A DNA stretch of 64,000 nucleotides from Terrabacter sp. Ter38 (GTDB lineage Bacteria; Actinomycetota; Actinomycetes; Actinomycetales; Dermatophilaceae), in NCBI RefSeq assembly GCF_024519435.1, contig NZ_JALJRZ010000008.1, positions 1 through 64,000 on the forward strand. The letters run 5' to 3'. A program made the translations under genes and the position numbers. The notes beneath the pieces were generated by a model. It was not told the origin of the DNA. It did not search any database and saw only the letters and a program-made list of their open reading frames with translations. Within the stretch, counting starts at the first letter, position 1. Each line of letters begins with the position of its first letter. Of the stretch, positions 1 through 12,968 are shown in pieces.

Positions 1-43
1 CCATCAACCACCTCAACGAGGAGACCTCCGGGGCAACCCTTCA

Positions 44-72
44 AACTTACCCGCCACACCCCACCGAGTCAA
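44..72 (-). promoter_or_regulatory. Strong sigma-70 type promoter, probably rRNA operon
   Basis: On the minus strand a -35 TTGACT (67-72) and a -10 TAAGTT (44-49) are separated by exactly 17 bp, the best housekeeping promoter in the window. Transcription would start near 37 and leave the window. The next transcribed bases include GGGTTGCCCC, which recalls leader sequences seen before actinobacterial 16S genes. The rRNA assignment is inference, because the 16S gene itself is not in the window. Confidence 0.55.
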
Positions 73-258
73 ACCCGCGAACCGTCCTCCAGGACGACCG
101 GATCCGACCCGCTTGGTGTCAGCGGTCCTGCTCTCCGAAGCTACCCGATCAGGTCGAGCACTTCAGACGTTCGGTCACCCCCGGGGCCGGCCTGCTTCGC
201 GTCGCGATGACTCGCTCGGCGGTGGTGTCCGGTGCTCCCTGTCGGGCTGACGAAGAGA

Positions 259-288
259 ACAGTAACCCGGCCCTCCGGAGAAACACAA
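259..288 (-). promoter_or_regulatory. Second promoter candidate, same direction
   Basis: The minus strand shows TTGTGT (283-288), an 18-bp spacer and TACTGT (259-264). It lies upstream of the stronger promoter at 44-72 and downstream of the tyrS terminator, as expected for tandem promoters of a stable RNA operon. It is weaker than the first and could be chance. Confidence 0.35.
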
Positions 289-304
289 ATCCGCTGGCCC
301 ACGG

Positions 305-379
305 GTGTCCGCTCCATGACGAAGGGGCGGATCACGTTGTCGCCCAATGGGATCCGCCCCGCCACGCACGTGCGGACAC
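305..379 (-). terminator. Nested hairpin ending the tyrS transcript
   Basis: An inner stem pairs 324-333 with 351-360 (GGGGCGGATC against its complement, 10 bp). An outer stem pairs 305-312 with 372-379 (8 bp). The structure begins about 50 nt after the tyrS stop codon and has no long U run, which is usual in actinobacteria. It separates tyrS from the promoters to its left. Confidence 0.6.
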
Positions 380-429
380 GTCGTTCGAGCCGAGCTCGAG
401 CACCGCCCGGCCCCGACCCGCGCAGGGTC

Positions 430-1689
430 TCAGGTGCGTCGCGCCGCCGCCAGGTTGCGGCGACCCCGCTTGATGACGGCGACGCTGCCGTGCAGGAAGT
501 CGCCCTCACCCAGGACCCGCTCCGGGTCGGTCAGCTTGACGTTGTTGAGCGAGGCTCCGCCGTCACCGATCGCCCGCCGCGCCGCGTTGCGCGAGTCGAC
601 GAGCCCGACCGCCACGAGGGCGTCGACGACCGACGTCCCCACGGACACGGTAGCGCCGGGCAGCTCGGCCGTGGCGTCCCTCAGGGTCGACGCGTCCAGA
701 CCGGTCAGGTCGCCCTTGCCGAAGAGTGCCTCGGAGGCCGCCTGGACCGAGGCCGTGGCGTCGGCTCCGTGGACGAGCGTCGTGACGTCCGCGGCGAGTG
801 CCTTCTGCGCCGCACGGCGGAACGGCTCCTGCGCCACCTGCCGCTCGAGCTCGGTGATCTCGTCGCGGGACCGGTCCGACAGCGCCTTGAGCATGCTGAT
901 GACCGATGCGTCCTCGACGTTGAGGAAGTACTGGTAGAAGACGTAGGGGCTCGTCATGTCGGCGCTCAGCCACACCGCGTTGCCCTCCGACTTGCCGAAC
1001 TTGCGGCCCGTCGAGTCGACGAGCAACGGCGTCGCGAGGGCGTGCACCGACGTGCCCTCGACCCGGTGGACCAGGTCGACGCCGGCCGTGATGTTGCCCC
1101 ACTGGTCGCTGCCACCGATCTGGAGGGTGCAGCCTCGGCTCCGGTACAGCTCGAGGTAGTCGAGCGCCTGGAGCATCTGGTAGCTGAACTCCGTGTAGGA
1201 GATCCCCTGGTCGCTCTCGAGCCGGCGCGCCACCGCCTCCTTGCGGATCATCTGGTTGACGCGGAAGTGCCGCCCGACGTCGCGCAGGAAGTCGAGGGCG
1301 CTCATCGGCGCCGTCCAGTCGAGGTTGTTGACGAGCACCGCGGCGTTCTCGCCCTCGAAGTCGAGCAGCGGCCCGACGAGCTGCTGGATCCGGCTCACCG
1401 CGGACGCGATGGTGTCCTTGTCCTGCAGCACGCGCTCCGCGTCGGGCTTCGGGTCACCGATGAGTCCTGTGGACCCGCCGACGAGACAGATGACGTGGTG
1501 CCCGGCAACCTGCATCCGTCGCATGACCGAGAGCTGGACGAAGTTGCCGAAGTGCAACGACGGCGCGCTCGGGTCGAAGCCGCAATACAGCGTGAGGGGC
1601 CCCTCCGCGAGTGCTTCGCGCAGCGCCGCCTCGTCGGTGGTCTGTGCCACCAGGCCGCGCCACTGCAGCTCGTCGAAGATATCCGTCAC
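430..1689 (-). CDS. tyrS: Tyrosyl-tRNA synthetase
   Basis: This cytoplasmic class I aminoacyl-tRNA synthetase charges tRNA-Tyr with tyrosine. The 419-residue product has the usual length. It shows the HIGH-type motif HFGN at 46-49, the KMSKS-type motif KFGKS at 230-234, the tyrosine pocket sequence YCGFDPS near 35, and a C-terminal S4-like RNA-binding region ending in a basic tail. I chose the GTG at 1687-1689 because the protein then begins VTDIFDELQWRGL, as family members do; the open frame runs further upstream into decayed sequence. A purine-rich GAGAGGA lies about 12 nt before this start. The gene is last in the pheST-arg direction and is followed by the hairpin at 305-379. Confidence 0.95.
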   Translation of the reverse strand: MTDIFDELQWRGLVAQTTDEAALREALAEGPLTLYCGFDPSAPSLHFGNFVQLSVMRRMQVAGHHVICLVGGSTGLIGDPKPDAERVLQDKDTIASAVSRIQQLVGPLLDFEGENAAVLVNNLDWTAPMSALDFLRDVGRHFRVNQMIRKEAVARRLESDQGISYTEFSYQMLQALDYLELYRSRGCTLQIGGSDQWGNITAGVDLVHRVEGTSVHALATPLLVDSTGRKFGKSEGNAVWLSADMTSPYVFYQYFLNVEDASVISMLKALSDRSRDEITELERQVAQEPFRRAAQKALAADVTTLVHGADATASVQAASEALFGKGDLTGLDASTLRDATAELPGATVSVGTSVVDALVAVGLVDSRNAARRAIGDGGASLNNVKLTDPERVLGEGDFLHGSVAVIKRGRRNLAAARRT

Positions 1690-1799
1690 GGGTATCGGTG
1701 TCCTCTCGTCCCGATGGGCTCCCTGCCCACCGGCACACAGCCTGCCGTATGCCGCCGCACCCCGGCCACCGAGTACCACCGGGTCCCGCACGGCAAGTG

Positions 1800-2064
1800 T
1801 CACGAGCGGTGGCCGGCGACCTCCGGACGGTACGGCGAGACGGTCGTCGCTCCGCGTCGATCCAGTAGCGCCACGGGTGGGATCTGCCGTCGCCACCGGA
1901 GCCGCTCACGCCCACAGGTCGCCGGGCGCGCACGACCGTCCCGTCCGGCATACGCCTCCGTCTCGGTGACGCGCACCGTGACCCCGCCGTACGTGCGGCC
2001 GGAGCAGGTCGGCGGCCACGTCGAGAACCGGCCTCGCGAAGAACCACCTCGACACGGGCCTCAC
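1800..2064 (-). pseudogene. Decayed second copy of a 3-methyladenine glycosylase gene
   Basis: The region between tyrS and mpg translates in pieces into an Mpg-like protein. One frame reads WFFARPVLDVAADLL, matching the N-terminus of the intact neighbour (SFFARPSVEVAPDLL). A second frame reads YGGVTVRVTETEAYAG, matching the catalytic EAYAG segment. After an internal deletion of well over 100 codons come VGVSGSGGDGRSHPWRYWID and, in a third frame, VSPYRPEVAGHRS with a TGA at 1800-1802, equivalent to the C-terminal VSTYRPG. At least two frameshifts and one large deletion make it non-functional. The copy is diverged, so the duplication or acquisition is old. It may also inflate automated start calls for tyrS. 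Confidence 0.85.
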
Positions 2065-2708
2065 CCTCGTCGGCGCCGGACGACGCCCGGCCGGTAGGTC
2101 GAGACGTTCGGGTCACCGTCGACCCAGAAGCGCCACGGGTAGACCGTGCCGTCACCACCCGGGCCGCTGACGCCGACGCGGGGGCCGACGCCGACGCGCT
2201 CCGGAGGAGTCGGCTCACCCTCGGACACGACGAGGTCGATCGGCTCCCCCACCGGGGGTCGGCAGAAGTCGAGGCCGGTGTGCTCCTTCGTCATCGCGAG
2301 CGCCTGCCCGAGCCGGCCCGGACCACGTGCCCAGTCGCGCTCGCGCACCGGCCCTCGCCGGGACCGGACGAGGTCATGGCCGGCGACGACCTCACCGGCC
2401 CGCACGAGCACGGCCGATGCCGCTCCCTGCTCGCCGACGACGAGGTTGACGCACCAGTGGTGGCCGTAGGTGAAGTACACGTAGGTGAACCCGGGTGGTC
2501 CGAACATCGGCTGCGTGCGCGGCGTCTCACCGCGATAGGCGTGCGACCCGGGGTCGAGTGCGCCGGCATACGCCTCGAGCTCGGTCAGGCGCAGCACGAC
2601 GCCGCCGAACGCCAGGTGCCGCCCGAGCAGGTCGGGCGCGACCTCGACGGACGGCCTGGCGAAGAACGAACGCGGCAGGCGGGTGTCCTCGGGGCTCACC
2701 GACGACAC
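2061..2708 (-). CDS. mpg: DNA-3-methyladenine glycosylase (AAG/Mpg family)
   Basis: The predicted enzyme excises alkylated purines such as 3-methyladenine at the start of base-excision repair. The 215-residue product has the family hallmarks: EAYAG with the likely catalytic glutamate near 45, the segment TPRTQPMFGPPG around 62-73, and GPGRLGQAL at 129-137. The start is GTG (2706-2708). The gene follows argH by 13 nt and probably shares the arginine-operon transcript, an arrangement seen in other actinobacteria. Its stop codon overlaps the first bases of the decayed paralogue at 1800-2064, so this is the surviving copy of a pair. Confidence 0.92.
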   Translation of the reverse strand: MSSVSPEDTRLPRSFFARPSVEVAPDLLGRHLAFGGVVLRLTELEAYAGALDPGSHAYRGETPRTQPMFGPPGFTYVYFTYGHHWCVNLVVGEQGAASAVLVRAGEVVAGHDLVRSRRGPVRERDWARGPGRLGQALAMTKEHTGLDFCRPPVGEPIDLVVSEGEPTPPERVGVGPRVGVSGPGGDGTVYPWRFWVDGDPNVSTYRPGVVRRRRG

Positions 2709-2721
2709 GCTAACGGCAGGG

Positions 2722-4749
<2,028 letters not shown>

Positions 4750-4753
<4 letters not shown>

Positions 4754-5943
4754 GGCGTCGACTCCCCCGCCGCTCGAGCGGCCTCGAGGATCGCCGGCAG
4801 GGCGTCGAGGAAGCTCTGGAGCTCGTCAGCCGAGATGACGAGCGGCGGCGCCAGGCGCAGCGCGGTCGGAGTCACGGCGTTGACGATGAAGCCCGCGTCG
4901 CGGGCGGCGGCCATGACGGCCGGAGCAGGTATGCCGTCCAGCTCGATCGCCCGCAGCAGGCCGCGTCCGCGCGTGCCGCTCACGCCCTCGATCTCGACGT
5001 CGTCCAGCAGCGCGGCGACGTCGCGGACGTGGTCGAGCAGGTGGTCGCGCTCGATCGTGTCGAGGACGGCGAGGCCCGCCGCGCACGCGAGCGGGTTGCC
5101 GCCGAAGGTCGTGCCGTGCTGGCCCGCGGAGAGCAGGGCGGTGACGTCGGGACCGAAGGTGACGAGCGCGCCGATCGGCACGCCACCGCCGAGGCCCTTG
5201 GCCAGCGTCATGGCGTCCGGGACGATGCCTGACTGCTGGTGAGCGAACCAGCCGCCGGTGCGGCCGATGCCGGTCTGGATCTCGTCGACGACGAGGAGTG
5301 CACCGTGGGCCGAGGTCGCCTCGCGGGCGAGGCGGAGGTAGTCGGACGACAGCTCGCGGACGCCTGCCTCGCCCTGGAGCGGCTCGACGAAGACCGCTGC
5401 CGTCGTGTCGTCGACGGCCGCACGCAGGGCGTCACCGTCGTTCGGCGGGACGAACACGACCTCGGGGATCAGCGGCTCGAAGGGCTCGCGGTAGGCGGCC
5501 TTGTGGGTCAGGGCCAGCGCCCCGGTGGACCGGCCGTGAAAGGACCCCTCGAGCGCGACCATCCGGGTCCGACCCGTGCGCCGGGACAGCTTGATCGCGG
5601 CCTCGGTGGCCTCGGTGCCGGAGTTGGCGAAGAAGACGCCGGAGCCCTCGGGCGCCGCTGCGACCCCGAGGATGCGCTCGGCGAGCGCGATCGCCGGCTC
5701 GGACGTGAAGAAGTTCGACACGTGGATGGCCGACTCGGCCTGCTTCGTCACCGCCTGCACGAGCGCCGGGTGGCCGTGGCCGAGGGCGTTGACGGCGATG
5801 CCGGACAGCAGGTCGAGGTAGCGCTTGCCGTCGACGTCGGTCACCCAGCAGCCGTGCCCGGAGGCGAGGACGAGCTGGGGCGTGCCGAAGACCTGGACCA
5901 TCGAGCCGGCGTAGCGGCCGAGCAGGTCGCTCCCCGCAGTCAT
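4750..5943 (-). CDS. argD: Acetylornithine aminotransferase
   Basis: A class III PLP-dependent aminotransferase that converts N-acetylglutamate semialdehyde to N-acetylornithine. The 397-residue protein shows [13 protein letters not shown] at 218-230, with the aspartate that contacts the pyridine nitrogen, and the PLP-binding lysine at 249 in [13 protein letters not shown]. The ATG at 5941-5943 overlaps the argB stop by 4 nt, and the 3' end overlaps argR by 4 nt. Such enzymes can also accept succinyl-diaminopimelate aminotransferase substrates. No argF lies between argD and argR, unlike in mycobacteria. Confidence 0.95.
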
Positions 5944-6940
5944 GAGTCCTCCTCGGTCGCGGGCGGTCCGGGTGTGCGCGGTGGCGTCGGCTCGGAGCCG
6001 GTGATGTCGGGCAGGACCATGGTGCCGATCCCTTCGTCGGTGAAGATCTCGAGCAGGATCGAGTGCGGCTTGCGGCCGTCGACGACGTGGGTCTGGGGCA
6101 CGCCGCCCTCGACCGCACGGATGCAGGCCTCGAGCTTGGGCACCATGCCGTGGTCGACGCGCGAGAGCAGCTCCCGGGCCGCGCTGACCGTGATGGTCGA
6201 GAGCAGCGACCCCCGGTCGGGCCAGTCGGCGTAGATGCCCTCGACGTCGGTCAGGACGACGAGCTTCTCGGCCCCGAGAGCGATCGCGATCGCCGCAGCG
6301 GCGGTGTCGGCGTTGACGTTGAGCACCTGCCCCTCGACGTCGAGGTCGGGGGCCACGGTGGAGACCACGGGCACGCGGCCGGCGTCGAGGATGTCGATGA
6401 TGGCGGACGGGTTGACGCTCTCGACGTCGCCGACGAGGCCCAGGTCGACCTCCTCGCCGTCGACGACCGTGCCGCGGCGCCGCGCGCCGAGCAGGGCCGC
6501 GTCCTCGCCGGACAGGCCCACCGCGATGGGACCGTGCTGGTTGAGCAGGCCGACGAGCTCGCGCCCGACCTGACCGGTCAGCACCATCCGCACGACGTCC
6601 ATGACCTCGGGCGTCGTGACGCGCAGGCCTCCCCTGAACTCGCTCTCGAGCCCGACCCGCTCGAGCATCGCCTTGATCTGGGGGCCGCCGCCGTGCACGA
6701 CGACGGGGCGCAGGCCGGCGTACCGGAGGAACGCGACGTCCTCGGCGAAGGCGGCCTTGAGATCGTCGTCGACCATGGCGTTGCCGCCGTACTTGACGAC
6801 GACGAGCGCCCCGCGGAACCGCTCGAGCCAGGGCAGGGCCTCGACGAGCGTGGCGGCCTTGCCCGCGGCGACGCGGATGGCCGCCGCGTCGATGAGGCCC
6901 CGGAGGTCAGCGGGCTGTTCCGGGCGGGTGCTCGTGGTGC

Positions 6941-6944
<4 letters not shown>
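5940..6944 (-). CDS. argB: Acetylglutamate kinase
   Basis: Phosphorylates N-acetylglutamate, the usual committed and arginine-inhibited step. The 334-residue amino-acid-kinase-fold protein carries [10 protein letters not shown] with the ATP-binding lysine at 51, HGGGPQIK beginning at 84, and [12 protein letters not shown] for substrate and nucleotide binding. About 40 residues precede the kinase core and form the kind of N-terminal helix associated with arginine-inhibited hexameric enzymes. A Pro-rich tail of roughly 18 residues at the C-terminus is unusual. The ATG at 6942-6944 overlaps argJ by 4 nt. Confidence 0.95.
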
Positions 6945-9181
<2,237 letters not shown>

Positions 9182-9189
9182 GCAGGCTC

Positions 9190-11748
9190 TCAACGCTGGA
9201 CGGCTCCCGTGGCTGCGGCTGCCGCCGCGACGGCCGCGTCGCGGAAGTCGTTGACCTCGTCGGTCGTCAGCGTGCGGTCGGGTGCCCGGAAGGTGAGGCG
9301 GTAGGCCAGCGAACGGTGCCCGGCCTCGATGCGCTCACCCTCGTAGACGTCGAACAGCGTGACCGACTCGAGTGACTCCCCCGCGCCGGAGCGCAGGGCC
9401 GTCTCGACATCGGCAGCAGCGACGTCGACCCCGACGAGCAGCGCGATGTCGGTCATCGCCGGCGGGAACGTCGAGAACGGCCGCGCCTGGACGGGCTCGG
9501 AGCTGGCGGCGACGAGCACGTCGACATCGAACTCGGCGGCCACCGTGCGCGCCGGCAGCTCGAGGGCGGCGACCACCTTGGGGTGCAGCTCGCCCGCGTG
9601 ACCCACGAGCGTGCCGTCGGCGAGCGTGATCCGGGCGCAGCGGCCAGGGTGCCACGGGGCGTGACCGGGGTCGTTGGCGACTGACACCGGCACGGCGAGC
9701 GCGGCGGCGACCGTCTGCACGGCGGCGACCATGTCGCTCCAGTCCGCGGCTCGGCCGGGACCCCACCAGCCGGCCTGCTCCGCCTGTCCGGTCGCGAGGA
9801 TGCCCGCGCGACGGGGCTGGGCGGGGACGGCGGCATACAGCTGCTCGAGCGTCTCGGCATCCGGTCGCGCAGCGACTCCCGGGATCGGTGCGGTGCCGAT
9901 GGCACCGCCCGGGCGGAAGACGAGACCGAGCTCGTAGATCGCGACGTCCTTGCGCCCGCGGGCGACGTTGCGTCGCAGCGTGTCGACGAGGCTCGCGAGG
10001 ACCGAGGTGCGCAGCAGCGGCCGCTCCTCCGACAGCGGGTTGGCCAGTCGGACGGCGTGACGACGGTCGTCGTCTGCCGGCAGCATCAGCTGGTCGGCGA
10101 GCTCCTCGGAGACGAAGGGATAGCTGAGGACCTCGGTGAGCCCGGCACCCGCGAGCGCGTCGGCGACCACCCGGCGCGCCTTCTGCGCGTGGGTCAGGCC
10201 GCGGCCGTCGCTCGGAGTCGGCGTGATCGACGGGATGTTGTTGTAGCCGTCGATCCGAGCGACCTCCTCGGCGTAGTCGGGCGCGTCGACGAGGTCGGGG
10301 CGCCACGACGGCGGGGTCACGAGGACGTGGGTGTCGTCGGTGCCCTCGCCGGACTCCTCGACCACACAGCCGAGGTCGCGCAGGATGCCGACGACCCGCT
10401 CGCGCGGGTAGTCGACACCCACGATGCGCGCCGGCTCCGTGACGTCGAGACGGTATGCCGTCCGCTCGCTCCTGCGATCGACGTCGGTGACGGCGTCGTC
10501 GACGGTGCCGCCCCCGTGCTCGACGAGCAGGTCGACGGCGAGCTGGGCGGCGGCCGCGGTCACCTTCGGGTCGACGCCGCGCTCGAAGCGCTTGGACGCC
10601 TCGGTGATGAGGCGGTGCCGGCGCGATGAGCGCGCCACGGTCGTCGGGTCGAAGTGTGCCGCCTCGATGAGCACGTCTGTCGTCGTGTCGGACACCTCGG
10701 AGGAGGCCCCACCCATGACGCCGGCGATGGCGAGCGGCTGCTCGCCACCGTCGGTGATGAGCAGGTCGTCGGTGTGCAGGGTGCGCTCGACGTCGTCGAG
10801 GGTCGTCAGCATCTCGCCCGCGCGAGCCCGGCGCACGACCACCGAGCCGGAGAGCCGGTCGACGTCGAAGGCGTGGAGCGGCTGGCCGACCGCCAGCATG
10901 ACGTAGTTGGTGACGTCGACGGCGAGCGAGATGGGACGCATGCCCATCTGGGTCAGGCGCTTGCTCATCCAGGGCGGCGACGGCCGGGTCGGGTCGATGC
11001 CGCGCACGATCCGGGCGACGTAACGGTCGCACCCGTCGTTGCCGTCGATGGGCGAGTCGTCCTTGAGCTCGACCGCGTAGCCGCCTGCGGTGGCGGCCGG
11101 CGTCGCGACGTCGGCCGGGTCGCGGTAGCCGCCCTCGGGGCTGCCCTGCGCGTGCCAGTACTCCCGGGCGAGGCCACGCACCGAGAAGCAGTAGCCGCGG
11201 TCGGGCGTCACGTTCGTCTCGACGGTCTCGTCAGCGAGCCCGAGGAGGGTGATCGCGTCGTCGCCGGGGCTCAGGGTCGCCGCGCGCTCCTCGCCCAGCA
11301 GCCGGCTGAGCACGATGATGCCCTCGTGGTCGTGTCCCAGACCGATCTCGTCCTCGGCGCAGATCATCCCGTTGGAGACGTGGCCGTACGTCTTGCGCGC
11401 GGCGATCGCGAAGCCCCCGGGCAGCACGGCACCGGGCAGCACGCAGACCACGAGGTCGCCGACCTCGAAGTTGTGGGCACCGCAGACGATCTCCTGGTGC
11501 TTGCCCTCGGTCAGCATCTGGCCGTTCTGGCCGACGTCGACGGTGCACCAGCGGATCGTCTTGCCGTTCTTCTGCGGCTCGAGCTCGAAGGACAGGACCC
11601 GGCCGACGACGAGCGGACCGGTGATGTCGCCGCCGTGGAGGTCCTCCTCCTCGAGACCCACGCGGACGAGGCTGGCGGCCACGTCGGCACCCCGGGCCCC
11701 GGGCGCGAGGTCGGTGTACTCCGCGAGCCAGCTCAGTGGCATACGCAT
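9190..11748 (-). CDS. pheT: Phenylalanyl-tRNA synthetase beta subunit
   Basis: The 852-residue beta chain of the (alpha-beta)2 phenylalanine-charging enzyme. Domains in order are an N-terminal core beginning MRMPLSWLAEYTDL, an EMAP/tRNA-binding OB fold near 40-150, the B3/B4 editing domain, B5, a catalytic-like core, and a C-terminal anticodon-binding FDX-ACB domain ending VNDFRDAAVAAAAAA. The ATG at 11746-11748 lies one base after the pheS stop, so the two subunits are translationally coupled. The ATG itself is inside one of the window's GTATGCC motifs. Confidence 0.96.
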   Translation of the reverse strand: MRMPLSWLAEYTDLAPGARGADVAASLVRVGLEEEDLHGGDITGPLVVGRVLSFELEPQKNGKTIRWCTVDVGQNGQMLTEGKHQEIVCGAHNFEVGDLVVCVLPGAVLPGGFAIAARKTYGHVSNGMICAEDEIGLGHDHEGIIVLSRLLGEERAATLSPGDDAITLLGLADETVETNVTPDRGYCFSVRGLAREYWHAQGSPEGGYRDPADVATPAATAGGYAVELKDDSPIDGNDGCDRYVARIVRGIDPTRPSPPWMSKRLTQMGMRPISLAVDVTNYVMLAVGQPLHAFDVDRLSGSVVVRRARAGEMLTTLDDVERTLHTDDLLITDGGEQPLAIAGVMGGASSEVSDTTTDVLIEAAHFDPTTVARSSRRHRLITEASKRFERGVDPKVTAAAAQLAVDLLVEHGGGTVDDAVTDVDRRSERTAYRLDVTEPARIVGVDYPRERVVGILRDLGCVVEESGEGTDDTHVLVTPPSWRPDLVDAPDYAEEVARIDGYNNIPSITPTPSDGRGLTHAQKARRVVADALAGAGLTEVLSYPFVSEELADQLMLPADDDRRHAVRLANPLSEERPLLRTSVLASLVDTLRRNVARGRKDVAIYELGLVFRPGGAIGTAPIPGVAARPDAETLEQLYAAVPAQPRRAGILATGQAEQAGWWGPGRAADWSDMVAAVQTVAAALAVPVSVANDPGHAPWHPGRCARITLADGTLVGHAGELHPKVVAALELPARTVAAEFDVDVLVAASSEPVQARPFSTFPPAMTDIALLVGVDVAAADVETALRSGAGESLESVTLFDVYEGERIEAGHRSLAYRLTFRAPDRTLTTDEVNDFRDAAVAAAAAATGAVQR

Positions 11749-11749
11749 G

Positions 11750-12859
11750 TCAGACCCCCATCCCGAACTGCTGCGAGAAGCGGACGTCGCCCTCGACGAT
11801 GTCGTGCATCCCCTGGACCCCGTGGCGCAGCTGGAGCGCCCGCTCGATGCCGAGCCCGAAGGCGAAGCCGGAGTACACGTCCGGGTCGATGCCGCAGGTG
11901 CGCAGCACCTTGCGGTTGACCATGCCGGAGCCGCCCAGCTCGATCCAGCCTGAGCCGCCGCAGGTGCGGCACGGCTCCGCACTGCCCCAGGTCTCCTCGC
12001 CGTGGCAGGCGAAGCAGAGGAAGTCGGTCTCCATGCTCGGCTCGGTGAACGGGAAGTAGTTGGCGCGGACGCGAGTGCGCGTCTCTTCGCCGAACATGAT
12101 GCGCACGAACGCGTCGAGCGCGCCGCGCAGGTGGGCCATCGTCAGGCCCTTGTCGATGGCGAGGCACTCGATCTGGTGGAAGACCGGGGTGTGCGTGGCG
12201 TCGAGGTCGTCGGTGCGGAAGACCTTGCCGGGCGCCACGACGTAGATCGGCGGCTCCTGCTCGAGCATCGTGCGGATCTGGACCGGTGACGTCTGGGTCC
12301 GCAGCACGAGACCCGAGTCGACGGGGTCGAGGAAGAAGGTGTCCTGCATCTGCCGGGCAGGATGGTCGGGCCCGAGGTTGAGCGCGTCGAAGTTGAGCCA
12401 CTCGCTCTCGAGCTCGGGGCCTTCGGCGACCTCCCATCCCATGCCGACGAAGGCGTCGACGAGTCGCTGGGCGACGAGCTCGATGGGGTGTCGCGCGCCG
12501 GTCGGGCGGCGCAGGGCCGGGACGGTGACGTCGACGCGCTCCTCCACGAGGATGCGCTCGTCGCGCTCGGCCTCGAGCTCGGCCTGTCGGACGGTCAGCG
12601 CCTGGCCGACGCGGCCTCGGGCCTGCCCGACGCGCTTGCCCGCCTCTGCCTTGGCGCTCGGCGGCAGGGCGCCGATCTCGCGGTTGGCGAGCGCCAGCGG
12701 GCTCTTCTCACCCTGGTGCGCGATGCGGGCGGCCTTGAGGTCGTCGAGCGACGTGGCTGCTGCGATGGCCGCGACGGCGTCCTCCACCGCTGCGTCGAGA
12801 TTCGCCGGGTCGAGCGCGGAGACCTCGACCGGGTCGTAGTTCGTGTTGGGTCCGGACAT
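11750..12859 (-). CDS. pheS: Phenylalanyl-tRNA synthetase alpha subunit
   Basis: Catalytic class II subunit that activates phenylalanine. The 369-residue form starting at the ATG 12857-12859 begins MSGPNTNYDPVEV, as in other actinobacteria. An in-frame GTG at 12890-12892 would add 11 residues. An N-terminal coiled coil (about 20-95) is followed by the synthetase core: motif 2 includes GKVFRTDDLDATHTPVFHQIE-type sequence near 205-225, and motif 3 is GFAFGLGIERAL near the C-terminus. It heads the pheST unit, with a weak promoter upstream and a histidine kinase gene before it. Confidence 0.95.
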   Translation of the reverse strand: MSGPNTNYDPVEVSALDPANLDAAVEDAVAAIAAATSLDDLKAARIAHQGEKSPLALANREIGALPPSAKAEAGKRVGQARGRVGQALTVRQAELEAERDERILVEERVDVTVPALRRPTGARHPIELVAQRLVDAFVGMGWEVAEGPELESEWLNFDALNLGPDHPARQMQDTFFLDPVDSGLVLRTQTSPVQIRTMLEQEPPIYVVAPGKVFRTDDLDATHTPVFHQIECLAIDKGLTMAHLRGALDAFVRIMFGEETRTRVRANYFPFTEPSMETDFLCFACHGEETWGSAEPCRTCGGSGWIELGGSGMVNRKVLRTCGIDPDVYSGFAFGLGIERALQLRHGVQGMHDIVEGDVRFSQQFGMGV

Positions 12860-12916
12860 CGGCGTGCGTTCGCTGCTCTCGCTCGGGTTCACGGGTGGCT
12901 GTTCGTGCGGGTGCCC

Positions 12917-12922
12917 AGTCTA
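12917..12922 (-). promoter_or_regulatory. Candidate -10 element of pheST
   Basis: The minus strand reads TAGACT here, the same hexamer found before hisD, the oligopeptidase gene and dnaE. Transcription would start near 12910, giving a leader of about 50 nt to the pheS ATG. No good -35 is visible and no T-box or leader peptide stood out. Confidence 0.35.
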
Positions 12923-12968
12923 GGGGCGGCGTCGAACCGGTTTGCCGCGCCATCCGCGCAGCGGAGGG

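Larger units (their letters stand above)
1..429. other. Non-coding stretch downstream of tyrS
   Basis: No convincing gene is present in these 429 bases; the open frames here lack codon bias, a ribosome site or any recognisable family. Read on the minus strand, the stretch holds the nested hairpin that probably ends tyrS and then two promoter-like elements pointing off the left edge. This arrangement suggests the upstream region of a stable RNA operon lying outside the window. Confidence 0.6.

Noticed and set aside
1690-1896. Extended N-terminus for TyrS
   Set aside because: The extra residues come from decayed mpg sequence and have no homology. The GTG at 1687-1689 gives the family start.
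232-2097. A 621-codon plus-strand frame across the left end
   Set aside because: It crosses the tyrS terminator, tyrS antisense and the mpg relic, and no part resembles a known protein.
5239-6234. A 331-codon plus-strand frame across argD and argB
   Set aside because: Antisense to two canonical arg genes; no independent start signal or homology.
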